Below, piece after piece: positions 12,601 to 24,600 of a stretch of DNA of 64,000 bases. Position numbers and translations under genes: made by a program. The notes below the pieces were generated by a model, which worked only from the letters and a program-made list of their open reading frames with translations, had not been told where the DNA came from and made no database searches. How positions within the stretch are numbered: position 1 is the first letter of the stretch; every line of letters starts with the position of its first letter. The stretch comes from Paenibacillus kribbensis (GTDB lineage: Bacteria; Bacillota; Bacilli; Paenibacillales; Paenibacillaceae). Location of the stretch: NCBI RefSeq assembly GCF_002240415.1, contig NZ_CP020028.1:5542501-5606500 (forward strand). Reading direction: 5' to 3'.

Positions 12601-15600
12601 GTCATCGTCTGGTGCAGCGCCCCCAGTTCAAAGCCTTCCGCCCGATACAGCATAACCGCGTGATTAAAGTGATGCAGGTCAACAGGCGCCTGTTCGAAGT
12701 ACCAGCGCTGAATCGGGAGCAGCGGCGTCTCGCCCGTCACTTCCCCTTGATCGGCGATGCGTTCGGCGGTTTGCACATGCGGGCTGAGCTCGGCAATGGT
12801 CGGATACTTGAACAAATGTTTCATGTCCATTTTGTAGCCGGCTTGCAACAGTCTTGAGGACACCTGGATCGACTTGATCGAATCGCCCCCAAGGTCAAAG
12901 AAGTTGTCGTGAATGCCGACCCTGCCGACACCAAGTGCACCCTGCCAAACGTCGGCCAGCGCTTGCTCTACCGCTGTCCGCGGAGCCTCATAAGCGGTTC
13001 CGGCCGATAGGCTGCTTTCCGGCGCGGGCAGCGCTTTGCGATCAATTTTGCCATTCGGGCTTAGCGGCATATGCTCAAGCTGCACGAAGTGTGACGGGAT
13101 CATATAACTCGGAAGCTCCTGCGCCAGTGCTCCGCGGAGCTCGCTTGCTGTCAGCTCTGCATTCGCTATAAAGTACGCGCACATCTGCTTCTGACCGCTT
13201 TCGTCTTCCCGTGCTACAACGACCGCTTCCTGCACAGCCTTCACCTTCAACAGCTGCGTTTCCACTTCTCCGAGTTCGATCCGGTAGCCGCGTATTTTCA
13301 CCTGATGGTCGATCCGTCCCAAATATTCGATGTTTCCATCCGCCTGCCAGCGAACCAGGTCTCCCGTCCGGTACATCCGCTCTCCCGGCACAAACGGGTC
13401 ATCCACGAATTTCTCCGCCGTCAGCTCGGGCCGATTTAGATATCCTCGCGCGACTCCGTCTCCCGCAATGCACAGCTCGCCCGGCACGCCAATCGGCTGC
13501 AGCTTTCCGCCTTCGCTGACGATATACAGCCGTATATTCGAGATCGGCTTACCGATTGGAACTGTTCGGTACGTTTCGTCCGCTTGCAAGTTAAAGTACG
13601 AAACTTCGACCGTCGCTTCTGTCGGTCCGTACAAATTCACTAACTTCGCCTGGCTGATCGGGGCAAAGAATTGCTGGAACCGCGCCACTGCGATCGGCGT
13701 TAATGCTTCCCCACTCGTAGACACTTGCTTCAATGAGGTCAGCTTGCTTTGTGCTGGCTCCCCTTGACGCTCGATGTATTCCAGGAAGACGTTTAACATC
13801 GCCGGCACAAAATGAATCCTGCTGATTCTTTGCACTTCGATCGTCTCCAGAATCACTTCCGGATCTTTCTCCCCGCCGACTGGAAGCAGGCACAAGGTCG
13901 CTCCTACAGACGACCATCCGAACAGCTCCCATACGGAAACGTCGAACGTGATCGCCGTTTTTTGCATAATTGTTTCTCCCGCATCAAACGGATACACCCT
14001 CTGCATCCAGGTCAGGCGGTTGATCACCGACCCGTGTTCGACCATGACGCCTTTCGGCTTGCCGGTTGATCCTGACGTATAAATAACATACGCCATGTCC
14101 CGAGGCCCGGCGATCGGCGCCAGATTCGAGCCGTCCTCCACGTACGCTTGCGCTTCGTCCAGCTTCAAAGTCCGGCCCGCGAAGCTGATGCGGTCCTGCA
14201 AATGGCTTTGCAGCAGGAGCAGCTTTGCCCCCGAATCCTCTAGCATGTAGCGGATGCGCTCTTCCGGGTAGTCCGGATCGATTGGCACGTAAGCTCCTCC
14301 AGCTTTTAATATGGCGAAAATGCCCACCATCATGTCCAGCGAACGTTCGGCCATCAAGCCAACGCGTTGATCGGCCTGTACGCCCCGCTCCCGCAGCGTG
14401 CGGGCCAAACGGTTTGCCCGCTCGTTCAGTTCGAGGTACGTAAGCCGGCTTTCCCCGAGCACAACCGCCGTCTGCTCCGGCGTCCGCTCCACTTGCTCCT
14501 CGAACATCTGATGGATCGTCTTATCCTTCGGATAGTCAGCCGCGGTCGCATTGAATTGCTCCAGAATCTGCGCTTGCTCCGTTGCCGTGATGATCGCAAT
14601 CTCCGACAGCTTCGTCTCAGGCGCATTCACCACCGCATCGATCACCTGCACAAAATGATTCGTGATCCGTTTGGCCGTTTCCCGCTTAAACAGTACACTG
14701 GCATATTCGAGACTGCACGCAAGCTCGCTTCCCTGCTCGGTCACATTGAACATCAGATCAAATTTGGCGGACCTATGCTCATGCGGGTAAGGCTTGAACT
14801 GCAGACCGGCAATTTGCCGCTGCCCTTGCTCCAAATTGTGCAGGGCAAACATCGTATCGAACAACGGGTTACGGCTCAAATCCCGCTTCACATTGAGCTT
14901 CGCAACCAATTCCTCAAGCGGATAGTCCTGATGCTCGTATGCTTGCAGTGAGGTTTCTTTGACTTCCTGCAAATAGTCAAGGAACGTTTTCTCACCAGAA
15001 GGATAATTGCGGAGGGCAAGTGTGCCGACAAACATCCCGATCAGACCTTCCAACTCCCCATGAGGTCTGCCCGCAATCGGGGTACCGACAATCACATCTT
15101 CCTGGCCGGTATATTTGTGCAGGAGCGTCGTATATGCGGACAGCAACACCATATACAAGGTCGATCCGGTGCTTGCCGCAAGCCGTTTTAAAGCCTCGCT
15201 TCTGGAGGCATCGATCACGAATTCAATCTGATCCCCTTCGAAGCTTTGCAGCGCCGGTCTAACCCCGTCTGTCGGAAGATCGAGCACCGGAAGCTCCCCG
15301 CGGAATGTATCCAGCCAATAGGCTTCCTGCTTGCCGATCCGTTCGCTTTGCACCTCCAGTTGCTGCCATACTGCATAATCCTTGTACTGAATCCGCAGTT
15401 CTGGCAGTTCGGCGCCTTCGTACAGCCCGATGAACTCCTCAACCAAAATATTCATCGACGCGCCGTCGGAGACGATATGATGCATGTCGAACAACAGCAA
15501 ATGGCGATCTTTTTGCAACCGGAGCAGCCCGACTCGCAGAAGTGGAGCCTGCCGGAGATCGAACGGACGAATAAACTCACGAACGTGTTCTCTTGCTTCT

Positions 15601-18600
15601 TCTTCCCGGACTTCTGCATATTCCACCGCAAAAGGCACTTCCTCATGCACCTGCTGTACCGGCTCGCCGTTCACGACATCGAAGCTCGTTCTCAACGTCT
15701 CGTGCCGATGTATCAGCTGGCGGAACGCGCCTTCCAGCCGCGTGCGGTCCAGTTCCCCTTCCACCGTCATAACGCCCGGCATATTGTAGCTGATTTCTCC
15801 GCCTTCGATCTGGCTGAGCACGTATAAACGCTTCTGTGCCGAAGATACCGGGTAGTAGCTTCGTTCCCCGACGACCGGAATGGAAGCATAAGCCGCTTGA
15901 TCCCGGCTTTCGATTATTTCGGCCATCTGTTCGATGGTCGGGAATTGAAATACCTCCCGGAGGGCGATATGGCCGTTCAGCTCTTTGTGAATACGGGACA
16001 CGAGAAGCGTAGCCCGCAAAGAGTGTCCTCCGATATCAAAGAAGTTGTCTTTAATCCCAACGCTTTGCAGCCCCAGCACTTCCTGCCAAATGTTCGCCAG
16101 ACTCACTTCTATCGGCGTTCTTGGCGCCTCATGCCGCGACCCGGCTGTTTCGCTTTCCTGCGGCGCCGGCAGTGCTTTGCGGTCAACTTTCCCGTTGGGG
16201 GTCAGCGGCAGCCGATCTACTTGAACAAAATAGGCCGGAAGCATGTAAGCCGGAAGCTCCTGCGCAAGCGCAGCTTTAAGCTCGCTGACTGACAGGGTTT
16301 TATCCGCAGCGAAGTAGGCTGCCAGTTGCTTCTGTCCGGTCTGGTCCTCGCGTGCGATGACAACGGCTTCCTGTACGGACTCGACCTGTAAAAGGTGTGC
16401 CTCCACTTCGCCCAGCTCGATTCGATAGCCGCGAATCTTCACCTGCGCGTCGATTCTGTCCATATACTCGATGTGACCGTCTTCCCGCATCTTCACCAGA
16501 TCGCCGGTCCGGTAAAGCCTACCTCCCGCTGCAAATGGGGAATAAATGAACTTCTCCTCTGTCAACTCCGGCCGGTTCAAATAACCTTGAGCCAATCCGT
16601 CGCCACCGATATACAGTTCTCCTGGAATACCCGCAGGCAGAGGGTGTTGATCATGATCCATCACGTATACCGACGTATTGCTGATCGGTTTGCCGATCGG
16701 CACGGTATGCGCTGACTCTTCCAAATGATTCACCGCATAGTAAGTCGCAAATACGGTACTTTCAGTCGGTCCGTACACATGAATGATCCGGTTCGGGCCA
16801 AGATTCGCAAATGCTTTCCGCACATGGCTAATCGAAACCTTCTCCCCGCCGAACAGCAGCGTATCAAGCGTTTCAAAGCAGCCTACGTCAATATCTGTCA
16901 GTGTATTAAACAGAGCGGTTGTCATAAAGCATTTTGTGATCCGCTGAGTCTGCAGCACATGCGCCAGCTCGCGTGCATCCAGCACTTGGTCACGGGTGAT
17001 CAGCACGAGCGAGGCTCCGTTCAACAGTGCGCCGTAAATATCGAATGTAGAGCCGTCGAACGAAAAGCTGGACAACTGCAAAACACGATCCTGCGTTGAA
17101 AAACGGATATAGTTTGTCTCTTTGACGACGCGACTGATGTTAAAATGCATCGTCAAGTTGCCTTTCGGCTTGCCTGTCGAACCGGAGGTATATATGATGC
17201 ATGCCAGCGAATCCGAGCCGTTCACGGGCTGAAGATCGCTCGTTTCTTGCTGATAATGACTCTTATCCGTCAGATCCACCACAAGTCCTGCGAACTCCAC
17301 TTTATCCCGTACTTGGGGCTGAGTGAGCAGTACCTTGGCGTCCGAATCCTCCAGGATATAGCGAATACGTTCCTCCGGATATTGCGGGTCGATCGGCACA
17401 TAGGCTCCGCCAGCTTTTAAAATACCGAATATCCCGACGATCATTTCAAGGGAACGCTCGGCCATGAGTCCGACCGGCTGATTCGGTTGAACACCGCTAT
17501 TGCGGAGCGTGCGCGCCAGTCCATTGGCCTGTTCGTTAAGCTCCCTGTAAGTCAACCGCTCGTCTCCGAAAACGAGAGCCGTTGCGTCCGGCGTGCGTTC
17601 CGCCTGTTCTTCGAACAGCCGATGAAGTGTCTTCTCCTTTGGATAAGAAGTTGTCGCACTGCCTCCCAGAAGCAGCATCTGCGCCTCCTCTTGCGGCGTC
17701 GCCAGCTTCAGCTCGTTCACACGAATGTTCGGGCGGCTTACCACCTGTTCCAACATATGAATCAGCTGTCCCTGAATCTGTTCGATGCCAGACTGTTCAT
17801 AGACGAGCTCGTTATAGCGGAATACGATTTTAAATTCTTCGCCCGGCAAAACAATCAGATTGAAATCGTAATTTGTCTGTTCAAACAGCTCGGCATCCGT
17901 AATCTCAAAAGCCGCTTGCTCCCCGCCCAACAGCTCGATTTGCTGTTCTACAGGATAGTTTTCAAATACCATGATATGTGTGATCAAATGCTGTTGTCCG
18001 GTTTGCGTCTGAATCTCATAAAGAGGGTACGTATCGTAGGCATGGGAAGCCAGGTACTGTTGCTGCTGCCGTTTGACCATATCTGCGAAACCGATGGTTT
18101 CGTCTGATCGTACACGTACTGGAATCGTGTTGATAAACAGTCCGATCATGCTTTCAATCCCCGGTATTTCCGCAGGTCTTCCCGATACAACACTGCCGAA
18201 AACAACGTCCCTGCTGCTATTGTATTTTTGCAGTACGATTCCCCAAACGGTTTGCATCAATGTGCTGACTGTCACCTGGTGCCGTTTTGCCGCCTGTTCG
18301 ATTCGCCCGGTCAGATCCTTGCCCAGCCCGCAAACGATCTGTTTTGAAACGTAAGCTTCCGGCTTGTTTTGGGCTTTCGCTTGAGGAATCTGCGTATGCT
18401 GTTCGTAATCTGCCAAATAGTCGCTCCAGTATCCGGCTGCCGCCTGATCATCCTGCCGATCCAGCCATTCGATATAACGACTGTACGGCAAAGCTGGGAG
18501 AGACTCAGGTTCTCTCTGCTGGCTGATCGCGAAATAGGTTTCGAACACCTCCCGTGTAATGAGAGGCACGCACCAGCCGTCCATAATGATATGATGGAAG

Positions 18601-21600
18601 CTCCACATAAGCAGATAATCCGCTTCGCCCTTGTGCAGAACGGAAACACGAAGCAGTGCGTCCTGCGTCAAATCAAACCCTCTGTTTCTGTCATCATCTA
18701 TATAATTCCGGATATACGCCTCGCGCTGCAATTCCTCCATCCCGCGCAGGTCTTCATAATTGAATTCACTCCGTTTGGTTCGATAAACGATTTGTACCGG
18801 GTCGCCCCATCCGTTATAAAAATTGGTGCGGAGCGCAGCATGTCTTTGTACCAAAGCATTCAGGCTTTGCGCGAAGCTTGACGCGTCAAAATGGCCATGC
18901 CATTCGAACGTCGCTTGCTCGAAGTACGAAAGTGAATGCGGCTCCAGCAGGCTGTGGAAAAACATGCCCTTTTGCATCGGCGTCAGCTTGTACACATTTT
19001 CGATTTCGCCAACGTGCTGGTGATGTGCCGCCAGTTGATCGAGCTGTTCTATGGTCAATCCCTTCAGCAATATGTCGCTTGGCGTCAATTCGGCCGTTTC
19101 TTTGCTTGTGCAGTGCCGGATGACTTTTTGCAAGGATGTCCGGATGAGCTCGGATAGCCGCTCCACCGTTTCTCTGCGGTATTGTTTGCTGCTGTAAGTG
19201 ATAGCAAGCGACAGCGTTCCCTCGGAAATCATCCCGTTCATATCCAAAGTATAAGCTTGCGCTGCATGTTCGCTTATCGCACTGCCTGTCGAATAGGAAG
19301 ATAGCTGCAACGAACTGTTGTCCAAGTCTTGATCGAATTGGCCCAAGTAATTAAAGCTGATTTCCGGCTTGAGCTCACGTACAACACCTTCCAGATTTGC
19401 AGACCCATATTTCAGGAGGCCGAAGCCAATGCCTTTATGCGGAATGCTGCGCATACTTTCTTTGATCCGCTTAATTTGGCCCGACAAGTCGTTGTTGCTT
19501 CCCATTTCCAAGGCAACCGGGAATTGGCTTGTGAACCAGCCTACGGTACGGGTGATGTCGAGATCCGGGATAATCGGCTCCCGGCCGTGTCCTTCCAGAT
19601 TGACCAGCACTCGCCCGATACCGCTCCAGGTCTGAACGGCCAGCCCCAGTGCCGTTAAAAGCAAGTCGTTCGTCTCCGTATTGTAAGTGCGGTTCGCCTG
19701 CTTGAGCAGCAGCTCCGTTTCCTCTTCGGTCCATTGAACCGTGATGGTTTCGCTGTCGAGAACCAGCGGGCAGGCCTGTGCCTCGTCCTTCGGCAACGGC
19801 TCTGCAGCTATCCGTCCGAGCTGTTCCCAATAAGCCCGCTCCTGTTCCATCGCCGGACTTTCCGCGTACAGCGACAACTGCTGTGCCCATGTCCGGTAGG
19901 AATCCGTTTTTTGCGGAAGCTGAATCTCCTGGCCGTTTATCGCCTGCTCGTAGCCTGCCGCAATATCTTCGAACAAAATTCGCCACGACACACCGTCTAC
20001 GGCCAAATGGTGAATGACAATCAGCAGATGATCCCCTTCCGCGCACCGGAACAATCCCAGCTTCATCAAAGGACCATGAATCAGATCGATGCCGCGTTGG
20101 ATTTCGCTTGCTTTCGCTTGGATGGCTGCCTCGGGGGCAACCTGTTCTTTGAAATCGACAATTTCCAAAGTATACAGTTCGCCTTCCACCATGCCGCGAT
20201 TCCACGCCTCATATCCATGTTCCGTCTGGCGGAACACCAGCCGCAGTGCATCGTGATGTTCGGCGATCCTCTTCATCGTTTGATGAAGCGCCGCTTCCTC
20301 AAAACCATTCTCCCGATACAGCATGACAGCCTGGTTAAAGTGGTGCGGACTTACGGAATGCTGCTCGAAAAACCAGTGCTGAACCGGGAGCAGCTTGGTC
20401 GCACCACTGACTTCCCCTTGCTCCGCTATGCGACTGACCGTTTGGACATACGGGCTCAGTCCCGCAATGGTCGGATGCTTGAACATATCTTTCATTTCCA
20501 GCTTGTAGCCAGCTTGGAACAGCCTTGAAGACACCTGGATCGATTTGATCGAATCGCCCCCAAGGTCGAAGAAGCTGTCGTGAATGCCGATATTGCGTAC
20601 ACCGAGCACGCTTTGCCAAACGGAAGCCAGAGCTTGCTCCACAGCTGTCCGCGGTGCAGCGTACTCAGTTCCCGTGTGAACATTCTCCTCTGGAGCTGGC
20701 AGCGCTCTACGATCCACCTTCCCGTTGGCCGTCAGCGGAAGCTGCTCGAGTTGGACAAAGTAGGACGGAATCATGTAATTGGGTAGTTCTTTTGCCAATG
20801 CGCTTCTGATCTCGCCCGCGCTCAGCCGGTTGCTGGCTGCAAAATAGGCACAAAGCTGTTTTTGTCCGCTTTCGTCCGCCCGCGCAATCACGACGGCTTC
20901 CTGAATCGCTTCTATCTTGGCAAGCTGAGCCTCCACTTCGCCCAGCTCAATGCGGAAACCACGGATTTTCACCTGCTCATCAATCCGTCCCTTGATCTCA
21001 AGGTTTCCATCAGCACGCCAACGAACCAAATCACCTGTCCGGTAACAGATCTCTCCTGGCTTTACCGGGTCTTGAACAAACTTCTCCATCGTCAGTTCCG
21101 GGCGGTTCAAATATCCGCGTGCAACTCCATCCCCGCCGACAATCAGCTCGCCCCATGCCCCAATTGGCAGCAGCTTCATCGAGCTGTCCACGACATAAGC
21201 CGTTGAGTTGCGGATCGGCCGACCGATTGGCGCCGATTCCGTGAGTTCGCCGGGAATCGCATAGGTCGTCGAGAACGTCGTATTTTCCGTCGGGCCGTAA
21301 CCGTTCACGATACCGAGGCCCGGATTGTCCCGCAGCACCCGGTTGATATGCGGCGCTGAGAGCATGTCGCCCCCGACGATCAGCGTCTTGATCGCGCCAA
21401 ACAGCTTGCTGTCCTGCTGCGACAGCTGGTTGAACAGCGGAGAGGTCAGCCACATGGTTGTAATGCCGTATTGTTCGACAGCCTGCCTAAGCTTCTGGGC
21501 ATCCAGAATGACATCGTTGCTAGCCAGATAGAGCTGACCGCCATTCAGCAACGCTCCCCAAATTTCGAATGTGGACGCGTCGAACACCACTGCACCTGTT

Positions 21601-24600
21601 TGCAAAATTCGCGTCGTTTCATCTAATTGGGCATAGTCGGTATGCTTCACCAAACGCACAACGTTCCGGTGTTCAACCATTACGCCTTTTGGTCTGCCTG
21701 TCGTTCCCGACGTATAAATCACATAAGCCAGATCGCCGGGAGCGCCGGTCAAGCCGAGATTCGACCCGTCTTCGGCATATGCCGCGTCATCGTCCAGATC
21801 GATGACGCTCCCGGCAAAGCCGATATCGGCCACGTCGTCCCGCCGGATGAGTAAGAGCTTCGCTCCCGAATCCTCCAGCATATATCCGATGCGCTCCGCC
21901 GGATAATCCGGGTCAATCGGCACGTAAGCTCCGCCGGCCTTGAGGATCGCCAACACGCCAACGACCAGCTCGATCGACCGATGGGCGGCAATCGCCACGG
22001 GCTGATCCTGAACGACCCCCTTGTCGCGGAGTGTCCGTGCCAGCCGGTTTGCCCGCTCGTTCAGTTCGCGGTACGTCAGGTGCGCGTCTTCGAATACGAC
22101 GGCCACATGTGCCAACGACCCTGCCGCTTGCTCCTCAAACAACTGATGAATCGTCTTCTCACGCGGATAATCCGCTGCCGTCGCGTTGAATTGCTCCACG
22201 ATCCGCGCCTTTTCCTGCGGCGTAATGATCTCGATCGACGATAGCTTTGTCTCGGGTTTCTCCAGAATAACGTCAATCAATTGCAGCAGGTGCTTCGTCA
22301 TCCGTTCCACGGTTTCCCGTTGGAACAGCGCAGTCGCGTACTCCAGGCTGCATGCCAGTTCTTCCTCGTTCTCGGTTACATGGAACGTCAAGTCGAATTT
22401 TGCCGTCTGATGAGGGTGAGCATAAGGTTTAAACTGCAATCCGTCGATTTCCTGATCCCTTTGTTCTGTGTTTTGCAATACAAATAAGGTGTCAAATATC
22501 GGATTGCGGCTTAAATCTCGTCTGAGATCAAGCTTTTCGACCAGTTCTTCGAACGGAAAATCCTGATTTTCATACGCTTTTAACGCCGATTCCTTGACTT
22601 CCAGCACATACTGATAGAAAGTCTTGTCTGCAGCCGGAAAGTTTCGGAGCGCGAGCGTATTAACAAACATTCCGATCATGCCCTCCAGATCAGCGTGCGG
22701 TCTGCCGGCGATCGGGGTTCCCACGATAATGTCTTCCTGCCTTGTATATTTGTGAAGCAATGCAGTGTAAGCGGAGAGCAGCACCATAAACAAGGTGGAA
22801 CCGGTTTCGGCGGCAAGCTGCTGTAAAGCATGGGTTTGTCGCTGATTAACGACAAATTCAATCGAGCTTCCCGCGAAGCTCTGTACGGGCGGTCTAGCAT
22901 AATCGGTCGGCAATTCGAGCACGGGCAGCTCGTCGCGATAGACATCCAGCCAGTATGCTGCCTGCTTGCTCAGCCGTTCGGATCGAGCTTCAGCCAGCTG
23001 CCAAGCCGCATAGTCCTTGTATTGAATCCGCAGCTTCGGCAGTTCTTCCCCTTCATAAAACCGGTTGAATTCTTCAACCAAAATGTTGATGGACGCGCCG
23101 TCGGAAACGATATGATGCATATCGAACAACAAAAGATGACGCTCCGCCTCCAGTTCGATCAATCCCACTCGCAGAAGTGGCGCCTGCCGAAGATCGAATG
23201 CCCGTACAAAACGGCGAATGTGAGCTGGCGCTTCCTCCTCCTTGGCTTGAATGTACTCTACCGCAAAGGGAACCTCCGGCTGCACGCGCTGCACCGGTTC
23301 ACCGTTCACCACGTCAAAGCTCGTTCTCAGCGTCTCGTGCCGACGGATCAATTGACGGAACGCCTCTTCTACTCGCGAGCGATCCAGACTCCCTTCCACC
23401 ATTAGCACGCCCGGCATGTTATAGCTGGTTTCCCCACCTTCGAGCTGGCTCAGCAAGTACAGCCGCTTTTGAGCCGAAGAGACAGGATAATACGCTTGTC
23501 CCTCGACACTTGGTATGGATGCATAGTCAACATGCTCCCTTCCATCCAGCAACTGTGCCATTTGCTCAATGGTCGGCGCTTGAAACACTTCCCGCAGGGA
23601 TATGCCGACATTCATTTCTTTTTGAATCCGGGCCGTTACGATTGTGGCCCGCAAGGAATGCCCTCCGATCTCAAAGAAGTTGTCCTTGATCCCGACGGTT
23701 TGCAGTCCCAGCACTTCCTGCCATATTCGCGCAAGCTGCGCTTCCCGCTCGCTTCTGGGCGCTACATACTCTTGTCCGGTATTCATATGTCCTTCCGGCG
23801 CAGGCAGCGCCTTGCGATCAATTTTGCCATTCGGGCTCAGCGGCATATGCTCAAGCTGTACGAAGTACGATGGGATCATATAACTCGGAAGCTCCTGTGC
23901 CAGTGCTCCACGGAGCTCGCTTGCCGTCAGCTCTGCATTCGCCGTAAAGTACGCGCACATCTGCTTCTGACCGCTTTCGTCTTCCCGCGCTACGACGACC
24001 GTCTCCTGCACAGCCTCCACTTTCAACAGCTGTGTTTCCACTTCTCCGAGTTCAATCCGGTAGCCGCGTATTTTCACCTGATGGTCGATCCGTCCCAAAT
24101 ATTCGATATTCCCGTCCGCCTGCCAGCGGGCCAGGTCTCCTGTTCGGTACATCCGCTCGCCCGGTACGAACGGGTTGTCCACGAATTTCTCCGCCGTCAA
24201 CTCAGGTCGGTTGAGATACCCTCGCGCGACCCCGTCTCCCGCGATGCACAGCTCGCCCGGCATGCCGATCGGCTGCAGCTTTCCGCTTTCGCTAACGATA
24301 TACAGCCGTATATTCGAGATCGGCTTACCGATCGGAACCGTCCGGTACGTTTCGTCCGCTTGCAAGTTAAAGTACGACACGTCCACCGTTGCTTCCGTCG
24401 GTCCATACAAATTCACCAGTTTCGCCTGGCTGACTGGCGCGACGTATTGCTGGAACCGCACCGCCGTATTCGGTGTTAATGCTTCCCCGCTTGCAAATAC
24501 TTGCTTCAGCGAAGCCAGCTTGCTTTGCGCTCGCTCTCCTTGACGCTCGATGTGCTCCAGGAAGGCGTTTAGCATCGCCGGTACGAAATGCATCGTGCTG

